This document shows, piece after piece, positions 1 to 8,021 of a stretch of DNA of 64,000 nucleotides (positions within the stretch are counted from its first letter, which is position 1; each line of letters starts with the position of its first letter). A program made the position numbers and the translations under genes. Source of the DNA: Polaromonas sp. P2-4. Lineage in GTDB: Bacteria > Pseudomonadota > Gammaproteobacteria > Burkholderiales > Burkholderiaceae_C. Under the pieces are notes generated by a model. That model made no database searches, had not been told where the DNA came from, and saw nothing but the letters and a program-made list of their open reading frames with translations. The stretch covers positions 1,558,001-1,622,000 of the forward strand of contig CP087965.1 in NCBI GenBank assembly GCA_024703855.1. The letters run 5' to 3'.

Positions 1-1
1 C

Positions 2-2644
2 GCTATCCTGTCCTGGGTGGCAAGCAAGACGGACAACGAGTTCCGGGAAATGACTGTCAGGGGACAGTTGTCGCGCCAGGAGATTTCTCGCGAGTGTGGA
101 TTTGCCCGCTCCGTGCTTGTGCAAAACCCCCGCGTCAAGGAAGTCCTCAAAACCCTGGAGGCTGAGTTACGCGGGCGTGGTGTGCTTCCTGCTTTGGCTG
201 AACCCGTGGATGCCGATGCGCCGTTGCCACCGCAAGCCAACGCAAACCGTGGCACCCTGGATCAGACGCGGCTCAAACGCCTCGAATCAGAAAACGCATC
301 CCTTCGCGCCGAACTCACCAAGTTACGTACCGACCTGGAACGCTATCGCCTGATGGATTCGGTCTTGGCAGAAACCGGCAGGCTGCCCCCGTTGAACACG
401 CCGTCGCCTACTCTGACCGTTCGAGTCAGCGCCATTCGCAGCCAGAACCCGTATGGGCGCGGCGGCGCGATCTTCACGGGTATTGAAGTCGATTCGCAAG
501 GGTGGCGCACTGACGCCAAAAAGCACTACGTCATCAAAGCTTCAAACCAGTTGTTGCTCGCTTGCATTGAGCGCGGCCAGCTATGGCGCATATCGGGGAC
601 ACCTGAAAACAACACCATCCTTGTCAATGGCTACAAGCTGACAGAGGCGACCATCGTTGCTGAATCGATGGAGTTTCTGCGTCCGTCCGGTGAGCACATC
701 GTCACCCTGCTTAGCGATGGAGAGGCCTTTGCAGGGATTGGCCAAGTCAAGGCGCGGCGTTTATGGGATCACTTTGGCCAGGAACTCTATGCGGTGCTCG
801 ATCTGGGGGACGCCGAGCGCTTGTCTGAGGTGTTGCCGCGCCCTATGGCCGCCCAGTTGGTCGTGGCATGGTTTACCTGGGGAAGTTCCTTCACCTTGCA
901 GTGGCTTCAGTCCAAGGGCTTTCCCGTTCCTCTTGGTCGCAAGGTGCTGGCCTTCTATGGACAGGATGCAGCGACCCGGATCGAGGAAGACCCCTACCGA
1001 CTGGTCAGCTTTGCGGCCTCTTGGCACACGGTCGACGCCTTGGCGCAAGGGACTTTTCAAATTGCGCCGGATGACCCGCGGCGACTGGCTGGTGCCGTGG
1101 AAGAGGCTCTGTATTCGGCGTTCGATGCCGGTCACACCTGTCTGTCGCGCGCAGACTTTAAACGTCGATTGACGGGACTGTTGAACGGGTTGGAAGCCGA
1201 CTCGTTTGATAGCGTTGTGGAAACAGGTGAACTGCGTGGCAGCTTTATCGCCAGGAACGAGTGCCTGCATGCGCCAGGCCCCTATCTGATGGAATGCACG
1301 GTAGCCCAGGCCATTGTGCAGCGCGTCGTGAATCCCGCGCCGTTGCTCTGTGAACAAGAACTCGGCGCGCTCATCGATACCTACGAGTCGGCAGTACGCA
1401 TCGCCGCTGGAGACCCGAAGTTCCAGCTCAACGATAAACAACGTCAAGCTGTGCAAGTCGCCAACGACAACCCATTCGCGGTCATTACCGGAGGCGCGGG
1501 CACCGGAAAGACTACGGCGCTGCGCGCCCTGTTTCGCATGTATGAAACGGCCGGATGCACCATTTACGCCATGGCGCTCTCCGGGCGTGCTGCGAAGAGG
1601 ATTGGCGAGGCCACCGGCCACAAGGCGCAAACCATCGCCGGATTTCTCAAGCATTTCTCGGCGGAAGATACACCTGCAATGGGAGTTGTGGTGATCGATG
1701 AGGCTTCGATGGTCGATCTTCCTTCGGTCTATCGCGTTGTCCGCAGCCTGCCTTTGCCGTACCGCGTCGTTCTGGTCGGCGATCCGCACCAACTGCCTCC
1801 AGTGGGACCCGGACTGTTGCTTCACGAGTTGGCACATGGCACGGATATTCCCCTGGTCGAGCTCGAAGAAGTCCGGCGATACGGCGGTGAAATTGCCGTC
1901 GCCGCCGCCTCAATTCGAGCGGGTGAATGGCCTGACCTGACCAACGATGCCCACGCCTGTATCGCCTTTGTCCCGTGCCCTGCCGGTGAGATCAACACTA
2001 CCGTTCTTCGGCTCTATGACGAGGACCGCAGTGCAAGCCAGATTCTTTGCGCCACCCGCAATTCACTGGCTGGGGGTGTCAAGACCATCAATGTGCAATG
2101 TCAGCAAGGCTTCAACACGGGCGGCGAAGAATTGCTGCTTTGGAATACTGAGTTTGAGCAAGCCCAGGGCACGGGCTTGCGGGTTGGCGATCCTGTGATC
2201 TGCCTCAAAAACGATTGGGAGGTGGACTTACAAAACGGCTCCCTTGGACTGATCCTGTCCGTGAAGTCCCAAAGTCGAGGGGATGACCCAGAGCGCTGCC
2301 TCGGGCAGGTTCGTTGGGACGATGGGCAGGTGCGGGACTTGACGGCCGATTTGTTGCCCCATCTCGAGCTTGCCTACGCCATCACCATCCATAAGTCACA
2401 GGGTTCCGGATTTAAACGCGTCATCATTCCGGTCACCCACAGCAAGCTGCTCGATCGCTCACTGCTCTATACCGCCGTGACACGGGCAGAGCAGCAAGTG
2501 ATTCTGGTGGGTGATGTCGATGCAGCCCGCAAGGCGGTGCTTGCACCACGGCGCTCCGATGCGCGGCAGGTCGCTTTGCGGTCCCTGCTTCAGGAAAGGC
2601 TTGCAGCCCAAGTGATGGTTAACGTGCAGCCAACGAAGGATTGA
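2..2644 (+). CDS. RecD/TraA-like DNA helicase with N-terminal DNA-binding-like segment (5' partial)
   Basis: Superfamily 1 ATP-dependent DNA helicase. Numbered from the GTG at 17, the Walker A motif GGAGTGKT lies at about residues 492-499 and a Walker B DEAS at about 560. C-terminal motifs IHKSQG (about 790) and LYTAVTRA (about 818) are typical of RecD/TraA-type helicases. The first 60 residues (KTDNEF, LSRQEISRECGFA, QNPRVKEVL) look like a separate helical DNA-binding module, and a coiled-coil-like stretch follows near 90-115. The frame is open to base 2, so the GTG at 17 is probably internal and the true start lies outside the window. The stop is 6 bp before gmtY, which suggests one operon with the recombination genes. 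The helicase role is clear from the motifs. Its job in island mobility is inferred from position only. Confidence 0.8.
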   Translation, partial: AILSWVASKTDNEFREMTVRGQLSRQEISRECGFARSVLVQNPRVKEVLKTLEAELRGRGVLPALAEPVDADAPLPPQANANRGTLDQTRLKRLESENASLRAELTKLRTDLERYRLMDSVLAETGRLPPLNTPSPTLTVRVSAIRSQNPYGRGGAIFTGIEVDSQGWRTDAKKHYVIKASNQLLLACIERGQLWRISGTPENNTILVNGYKLTEATIVAESMEFLRPSGEHIVTLLSDGEAFAGIGQVKARRLWDHFGQELYAVLDLGDAERLSEVLPRPMAAQLVVAWFTWGSSFTLQWLQSKGFPVPLGRKVLAFYGQDAATRIEEDPYRLVSFAASWHTVDALAQGTFQIAPDDPRRLAGAVEEALYSAFDAGHTCLSRADFKRRLTGLLNGLEADSFDSVVETGELRGSFIARNECLHAPGPYLMECTVAQAIVQRVVNPAPLLCEQELGALIDTYESAVRIAAGDPKFQLNDKQRQAVQVANDNPFAVITGGAGTGKTTALRALFRMYETAGCTIYAMALSGRAAKRIGEATGHKAQTIAGFLKHFSAEDTPAMGVVVIDEASMVDLPSVYRVVRSLPLPYRVVLVGDPHQLPPVGPGLLLHELAHGTDIPLVELEEVRRYGGEIAVAAASIRAGEWPDLTNDAHACIAFVPCPAGEINTTVLRLYDEDRSASQILCATRNSLAGGVKTINVQCQQGFNTGGEELLLWNTEFEQAQGTGLRVGDPVICLKNDWEVDLQNGSLGLILSVKSQSRGDDPERCLGQVRWDDGQVRDLTADLLPHLELAYAITIHKSQGSGFKRVIIPVTHSKLLDRSLLYTAVTRAEQQVILVGDVDAARKAVLAPRRSDARQVALRSLLQERLAAQVMVNVQPTKD

Positions 2645-2650
2645 GGCCTC

Positions 2651-4120
2651 ATGGAGCACACTACCGTCCGAGCCAAGATTCACCGCGACATGACAGGTGT
2701 TCTCACTGAGATTCCGGTCATCATCACGGAGCACGGGCCCCTGCAGCCACTGGTTGATTACCTGCTGGAACGCTCGCACAGCCGCAGTTTCTCGTGGATG
2801 CAGAAAATGACCCAGGCGGTAGGCTTGTTGCTGGACTACATGGCGGCGAATCACGATTGCTTTGATGATCCCAAGGAACTGTTTCAGACCTTTGTGCAGC
2901 GGCTCTACAGCGGCACCGTGGGCGAGGATGGCAGCGACCCCAGCGGCCTGTATTGGCAAGGGATGAGTCAGACGCTGGTGCGGCAACTGGCGTATCAACT
3001 CTCCGAATTTTCGGACTGGATGGCTGAGAAGCACGGCACGAAGCCGATCAACCCGTGGCGCGAGTCCACCGGCTTTGAGGAAATGCTCAATTGGGCGGCG
3101 TGGCATCAGAAGCATCACCGCGCCTTTCTTGGTCATACCTGGGATCGGGAAGGGGCCTCACACGCCATCAAACGGGCACGCAACGCCCTGCTCAAGCGAA
3201 CGCCGGTCGTCGATCACGAAGGGGTCAAGCACTTCCCTGACGAGCGAATGATGGATTTGCTGTTCAAGGGCTTTATCGTTCCCGGCAAGCAGAAAAGCCC
3301 TCGTATCGAGGAACGGTTGAACCTGCGCGACATCCTGATCACGATGCTGATGCACTATGGCGGTGTGCGGATGTCGGAGCCGTTCCATCTGTACGTGCAT
3401 GACGTACTGCCTGATCCGTTCCATCCTGAACGGGCCCACGTGCGGATATTCCACCCAAGCGAGGGCAACGCCCCGCCCGACTGGCTCGATGCCAGGGGTA
3501 AGCCAACCCGGTGCAACCGTGAGGCTTATCTGCGTGGCAAGTACGGTCTGAGGCCACGGGATCAATATTTCTCCACGGATCAGATGCACGCCGGCTGGAA
3601 AGGGAATGCCCTGGATAGCAAGGCGCACTTCATGGACGTGCATTGGTTCCCCCAATGGAGCGGAGAACTGTTCCTGAAATTGTGGACGCTGCACATGCTC
3701 CAGCGCGCTATCAAACCATGCGATCACCCCTTTGCCTTCGTCACCGAGAAAGGCAAACCCTATGCGATTGATTCCTTCATGCGGGCCCACAAACGGGCGA
3801 TAGAGCGCATCGGCCTGACGCCGGCCAAATCATTGGGAACCAGCCCGCACGGGCATCGCCATGCCTATGGGCAACGCCTGACGGATGCCAAGGTTGATGC
3901 GATCTTCCGCAAAAAGGCGCTGCACCACAAGTCGCTGGAATCACAGGTCGTTTATACCGAACCGGATCGTGCACGGCTTACACAAGCCCTTGATGCCGCC
4001 ACGAAGCGCCTGGAGCAAGGTCAATCCCTGCCGCCACCGGACTTCCTGCACTACGGCTTTGAGGATGTCGATCCATTGGGCCTCTTGTCCGGCCCGAACC
4101 CAAAACTGAAGAGAAACTGA
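2651..4120 (+). CDS. gmtY: Gamma-Mobile-Trio tyrosine recombinase GmtY
   Basis: Site-specific tyrosine recombinase, 489 aa. The catalytic core is visible: Arg240 in GGVRMSEPFHLYVHDV, an HxxR motif H400-G-H-R403 in TSPHGHRHAYG, a further His in LHHKSLESQ, and the likely nucleophile Tyr435 in VVYTEPD. The N-terminal half (VLTEIPVIITEHGPL, FLGHTWDREG) and the LGTSPHGHRHAYG pattern are what I recognise from GmtY rather than from phage integrases. The gene begins 6 bp after the helicase stop, and gmtZ begins 1 bp after its stop (TGATATG), so translation is probably coupled. Its expected role is cutting and joining the island ends together with GmtZ and GmtX. The family name is from memory, not from a search. 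Confidence 0.82.
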   Translation: MEHTTVRAKIHRDMTGVLTEIPVIITEHGPLQPLVDYLLERSHSRSFSWMQKMTQAVGLLLDYMAANHDCFDDPKELFQTFVQRLYSGTVGEDGSDPSGLYWQGMSQTLVRQLAYQLSEFSDWMAEKHGTKPINPWRESTGFEEMLNWAAWHQKHHRAFLGHTWDREGASHAIKRARNALLKRTPVVDHEGVKHFPDERMMDLLFKGFIVPGKQKSPRIEERLNLRDILITMLMHYGGVRMSEPFHLYVHDVLPDPFHPERAHVRIFHPSEGNAPPDWLDARGKPTRCNREAYLRGKYGLRPRDQYFSTDQMHAGWKGNALDSKAHFMDVHWFPQWSGELFLKLWTLHMLQRAIKPCDHPFAFVTEKGKPYAIDSFMRAHKRAIERIGLTPAKSLGTSPHGHRHAYGQRLTDAKVDAIFRKKALHHKSLESQVVYTEPDRARLTQALDAATKRLEQGQSLPPPDFLHYGFEDVDPLGLLSGPNPKLKRN

Positions 4121-4121
4121 T

Positions 4122-7073
4122 ATGGCACGCAAAATTGTAGGCACTGATCTGAACTTCGATCCCGAATTCCGCTTCCTGCTCGCCATCGATCCCGACTTCG
4201 AGGAATGGCGGCTGTTGGCGGCGAAGTGGTGGGGCACTCAAAAAGACTCCCAACCTAAGCAGACTGCGCTGGCAGGATTCTTTGTTCGCTATCTGCACGC
4301 GATGAACTTGGACAAGCACCCTGCCAGCCTGCTGGACGCCCAATTTAAACCGCCGAGCCTGGAGAAGCCACTTGGCCTGGCCGATCTGTCAGTGAATGCC
4401 CTGCGACGACACGACGCCATCAGCGATTTCCTCGACTGGGTGTTGCGAGAAAAGTTCGCTGAACCCGACGCCCTGGGCCATAGATTGGTGCCTTCGCACA
4501 TGCGCAATCCATTTCCACGTTTGCGGTCTAAGCGCACAGGTAAGGGCTCGGACATTGATTTCCGTTATGTACTGCAGCACGACCCCAGGATGGAGGACTG
4601 GCGAGCTTTGGCCGCCGAATGGCTGGATGCGCAGCGTATGGCTACCGACGCAAAACGTAAAGCACTCGATAAATTCCTGGTTGGTTACATCATCCAGCAT
4701 GGGCTGGAGCGCAACCCTTACACCGTCCTGCGCCGTGACACACTGAAGCCGCCCTTCATTGATATGGTTTTAGCCGCAAAACGCGGCGCAAATGAGCGCG
4801 GTGGAACTCTCAAGCCGCAGGGCTGCGACATTAGACTGAATAACCACGCCCATGACTTCCTTGCCTGGGTACTGTCTGAAAAGCTCTCCGTTGACGATGA
4901 CAACGGGCATCGCGTTACCTCTACCGAATTTCATAACCCCATTGCCCGACTGGCCAATACCGGACTGACGTTGACCGAGACCCTAAAGACGCCGCTGCCC
5001 TACCGATACATCAAGCAATTGCGCACCATGCTAGCGCAAGGATCGACCTTGCGCGAATGGACCTGGGCGCAGCAATCGCTTGAAGGTGGAAGGGGCGGAG
5101 ACTGGTTCGTGGTCGACCCCGGATTGGTCAATCCGGACGATCCCGACTGCGTATGGCGCGAGCGGGCAACAACCTCCCATGAGAGAAAATTCCATGATGT
5201 TCCTGACATCGTGACAGAACTCTGGTCACCGGTGCGGGCGGTCGCGCTTTATCTCAAACTGGAACTGCCGTTACGCACCTTCCAGGTACGGATGCTGGAT
5301 TCCGGGGAGGCCGATACCTGGCGCTACGAGGTGGGGAAGTTTGTGCGCAACGACTCACTGCTTGCAATCGGCTCCGAAAAACGCCCGTCTCAGCGCGGTG
5401 TGTTTCACCGTAGTTCCAGCGAGGCGGGCGCGGGATTCTTCATCAACACCAACAAGACAGCCGACATCAACAAGGACGAAAGCGCTAAAGGCTACACCAT
5501 TCCGTGGACCTATGAACCGGCGTTGTACTGGATGGAGAAGCTGCGCAACTGGCAAGAGCGCTACAACCCCATCAGCGCACCCATGCCATGGCGCGAACTG
5601 GAAGCAAAGCACTTTGGATTGACGCCACCCCACCAGGCTGTGCTGGACGAGCGCAGTGATGTCTGCTTTCTGTTTCGGGACGCAACGGCCAGTGGAACCG
5701 ATTGCCAAAAGCCGATCCCAGACCAACGGCTCTTCAGCCTTTGGCACCAACTCCTTACTCGTTTGGAAAAGCAGTGCAGCGACAACGACGAGACCCTGGA
5801 CAACGGCACCCCGATACGCTTTGTCGATCCCAACAGTGCATTGGTCACACACTACCCTCTCCACGCCCTGCGCGTCTCGCTGATCACGGCCTACGCGTTG
5901 GAAGGCGGTGTGCCCTTCCCTGTGGTCTCCAAGCTCATCGCCGGCCACTCCCGCATCATCATGACCTTGTATTACACCAAGGCGGGCAAGGCACACGTCA
6001 CCGAAGTCATGGCCGAGGCCGAACGAAAGATGCTTTCAAACGAGGCTGCGAGTCACAAGCGCTTCCTTATGGAAAAGACCTATCAGGAGATCGAACAGCG
6101 CTTTGCCTTTGTCAGTCCGGATGCCCTGAAAGCCTGCCAGCAGCAGAAGTCCGCCGCAGGATTCATCCTGGAGGACAAGGGCATTTGTCCGGTGGGAGGA
6201 GGCTTATGTGATGTGGGCGGTGAAGCGATTGCCACTCGCGGTTCTGCCGGCAAAGTGTATGCCTCTGTTCCCGGCTACCCACAAGAGCGCAACTGTACTC
6301 GTTGCCGCTTCTTTATCACTGGCCCCGCCTTCTTGCCTGGCCTGCTAGCTCATTTCAACCAAGTCAGTTACGAAGCGACGGAGTGCTCTAGTCGCTTCGT
6401 TGGCTTCGAGCAGGAAATCCGAGTACTGGAGGATGCACGGGCAGAGTGCGATCAGAGCGGCAGGATCTTTACCCAGTCCAAGGAACTGGAGCGGGCTTAC
6501 CAGCGTTATGAGTCCGAAGGAGACAAGGCCAACAAGCTGCTGACCGGCTTGCAGGCATGCGAAGTCCTCATCACACGCAGTATCGAAATCGCTAACTTGA
6601 AGGACAAAGACGGTGTGCGCCTCGTCGCCTGCGGGATGATCTCTGACATCCAGTACGCGCTCACCGAAACAAGCTCCGAAATTCACCAACTCGAAGTCCT
6701 TTGCGAAAACGCCGTGATCTTTCCCGAGGTCGATGCCAGCAAGGCCGCCCTGCGGCGCAGCCAAATACTGGACGCCATGCTTCAAATGAACGGCAAGCCG
6801 CCGATCTTCTTCCGGCTCACGCCCGACCAGCAGCTCAAAGTCGGTAACGAAGTGATGAAACTGATCCAGGCGCGCACTGGCAGCCTCAAGAACGCGGTGG
6901 AGTTTGCCGAAGGGCGCCGAATGCTCATGGATCTGGGAATATTGGAGGAAACCGTTAATCTCATCGAAGATAAGACGGCCGGATTGGGCTTTCGGCAAGT
7001 CATGACATTGGCGCACAGCGACAAGCTGATGATCGCAAAAGATGTTGAAAAGGACGGCGATGATGAATCCTGA
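4122..7073 (+). CDS. gmtZ: Gamma-Mobile-Trio integrase-like protein GmtZ (VPA1269 family)
   Basis: Protein of 983 aa. The central part resembles a tyrosine-recombinase core: candidate Arg385 in LPLRTFQVRML, an HxxR box H581-A-L-R584, KLIAGHS, then Tyr617/Tyr618 in TLYYTKAGK. After it comes a probable zinc-binding module with Cys689 and Cys695 (CPVGGGLC) and Cys725/Cys728 (CTRC) leading into RFFITGPAFLPG. The C-terminal 200 residues are charged and helical. The first 280 residues hold two diverged copies of one module, at about 8-133 and 143-276. Each runs D/EW-x-LAAxW, a KP-P stretch, DFLxWVLxEK, GHR and NPxxRL. The gene sits 1 bp after gmtY and overlaps gmtX. It is likely a second recombinase subunit or architectural partner. 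The family match is from memory. Confidence 0.8.
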   Translation: MARKIVGTDLNFDPEFRFLLAIDPDFEEWRLLAAKWWGTQKDSQPKQTALAGFFVRYLHAMNLDKHPASLLDAQFKPPSLEKPLGLADLSVNALRRHDAISDFLDWVLREKFAEPDALGHRLVPSHMRNPFPRLRSKRTGKGSDIDFRYVLQHDPRMEDWRALAAEWLDAQRMATDAKRKALDKFLVGYIIQHGLERNPYTVLRRDTLKPPFIDMVLAAKRGANERGGTLKPQGCDIRLNNHAHDFLAWVLSEKLSVDDDNGHRVTSTEFHNPIARLANTGLTLTETLKTPLPYRYIKQLRTMLAQGSTLREWTWAQQSLEGGRGGDWFVVDPGLVNPDDPDCVWRERATTSHERKFHDVPDIVTELWSPVRAVALYLKLELPLRTFQVRMLDSGEADTWRYEVGKFVRNDSLLAIGSEKRPSQRGVFHRSSSEAGAGFFINTNKTADINKDESAKGYTIPWTYEPALYWMEKLRNWQERYNPISAPMPWRELEAKHFGLTPPHQAVLDERSDVCFLFRDATASGTDCQKPIPDQRLFSLWHQLLTRLEKQCSDNDETLDNGTPIRFVDPNSALVTHYPLHALRVSLITAYALEGGVPFPVVSKLIAGHSRIIMTLYYTKAGKAHVTEVMAEAERKMLSNEAASHKRFLMEKTYQEIEQRFAFVSPDALKACQQQKSAAGFILEDKGICPVGGGLCDVGGEAIATRGSAGKVYASVPGYPQERNCTRCRFFITGPAFLPGLLAHFNQVSYEATECSSRFVGFEQEIRVLEDARAECDQSGRIFTQSKELERAYQRYESEGDKANKLLTGLQACEVLITRSIEIANLKDKDGVRLVACGMISDIQYALTETSSEIHQLEVLCENAVIFPEVDASKAALRRSQILDAMLQMNGKPPIFFRLTPDQQLKVGNEVMKLIQARTGSLKNAVEFAEGRRMLMDLGILEETVNLIEDKTAGLGFRQVMTLAHSDKLMIAKDVEKDGDDES

Positions 7074-7704
7074 TGAACTGCTGGAGCAACTCAAGGCCAC
7101 CGCCAACCCACGAAAGGCAAAGAACCTAGACATCGTGCATAACGTGTGCCGCGAGCAGTTTGAGCGAGGCAGCAAGGACTTCTCCGTCGCGACCATCGCC
7201 AAATTCACCGTTGAGCGGGGCGGCCCGACCCGCCAGACCATCCACAACAAGACGGGCGATGACTTCAAGGGCTTGATTGCGGCCTGGGCCAGTCACACGG
7301 GCGGTTTAAGCCGCAAACCGCGCAAGGTCAACGAAAACCCGGTCTTTGCCGTGTTAGAAAAGATTGAGAACCCGGCTGTGCGAGCCGTAATGGGGTCAGT
7401 GCTGGCCGAAAACAAGAAGCTCAGGGGCGAGGTCAATCTACTCAAGAGCCAAGCCAACATCGTGATTGATCAGCGACCGACACCCACGGCTAACGTCTCT
7501 AAAGAGACGATCCAGGTCTTGCCTGCTTCTACGGGACTGACTGATTCGGAGAAAGACGCTCTGCGTCATGCGATCAGCGCAAGCCTTCTGGAGGACGAGG
7601 GTTGGGAGCAGGACCCCAATGGTCGCATCTTGAGCAGAAAAACTAAACGCGTCATTTTCAAGGTCGGCTTTGCCACGGCAATCCGCAAAGTGTTGGGCGA
7701 GTGA
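7060..7704 (+). CDS. gmtX: Gamma-Mobile-Trio protein GmtX
   Basis: Small protein of about 214 aa, third member of the GmtY-GmtZ-GmtX set. The N-terminal region (NPRKAKNLDIVHNVCREQ, then DFSVATIAKFTVERGGPTRQTIHNK) looks like a winged-helix/HTH DNA-binding fold. A helical segment near 110-140 (LAENKKLRGEVNLLKSQ) could be a coiled coil. The end has the pattern KVGFATAIRKVLGE. I chose the ATG at 7060 (MMNPDELLEQLK), preceded by AAAAGGACGG, over the upstream in-frame ATG at 7042. It overlaps the gmtZ stop by 14 bp, which implies coupling. A DNA-binding accessory role is inferred. I cannot assign a catalytic activity. Confidence 0.75.
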   Translation: MMNPDELLEQLKATANPRKAKNLDIVHNVCREQFERGSKDFSVATIAKFTVERGGPTRQTIHNKTGDDFKGLIAAWASHTGGLSRKPRKVNENPVFAVLEKIENPAVRAVMGSVLAENKKLRGEVNLLKSQANIVIDQRPTPTANVSKETIQVLPASTGLTDSEKDALRHAISASLLEDEGWEQDPNGRILSRKTKRVIFKVGFATAIRKVLGE

Positions 7705-8021
7705 TACAGGAATGCGGTGCTCGTCTTCTCCTGATAGACAAAGGCCTATGCTCCACTCACAGCGGCCCTGATGCCGCGCAGCGGCATGTGCCGAAGGCGA
7801 AACCATGCTGGCGTGTTGTACGTCAGCTGTTAAGTGAAGAGGTGGATCAGTTTAGCCAACTCGTTATTCTTAAGGGCAGCTTTGGAGCGTGACCGGGATC
7901 CGCTTTGCAGCGGAAGCGGACGGTCAGGCTTTGCGTTTGACATGCGGCAGCCGGCCAGAGGCAGACGTACGCAAGCCTACGAGAGCACTGTCCCAGCACT
8001 GAAGCTGCGTGGAAAAAGCCG
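7705..8021. other. Gene-free gap at the right edge of the Gmt island; nested hairpin
   Basis: No convincing gene here; the 63-aa frame at 7701-7892 has no recognisable features. At 7891-7925 there is a nested palindrome: outer arms GACCG/CGGTC enclose TCCGCT-TTGC-AGCGGA. The switch from mobility genes to ordinary metabolic genes falls in this gap, so the island end is probably here. No attachment repeat can be paired because the other island end is outside the window. Confidence 0.4.

Noticed and set aside
761..1837. Long antisense frame of 358 aa under the helicase gene
   Set aside because: It mirrors a well-supported helicase with Walker motifs on the other strand and has no motif of its own; GC-rich DNA commonly leaves such frames open.
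6345..7268. 307-aa minus-strand frame across gmtZ and gmtX
   Set aside because: No domain or ribosome site; fully explained as the shadow of two overlapping plus-strand genes.
7701..7892. 63-aa frame after gmtX
   Set aside because: No ribosome site, no motif, and it overlaps the probable island end.
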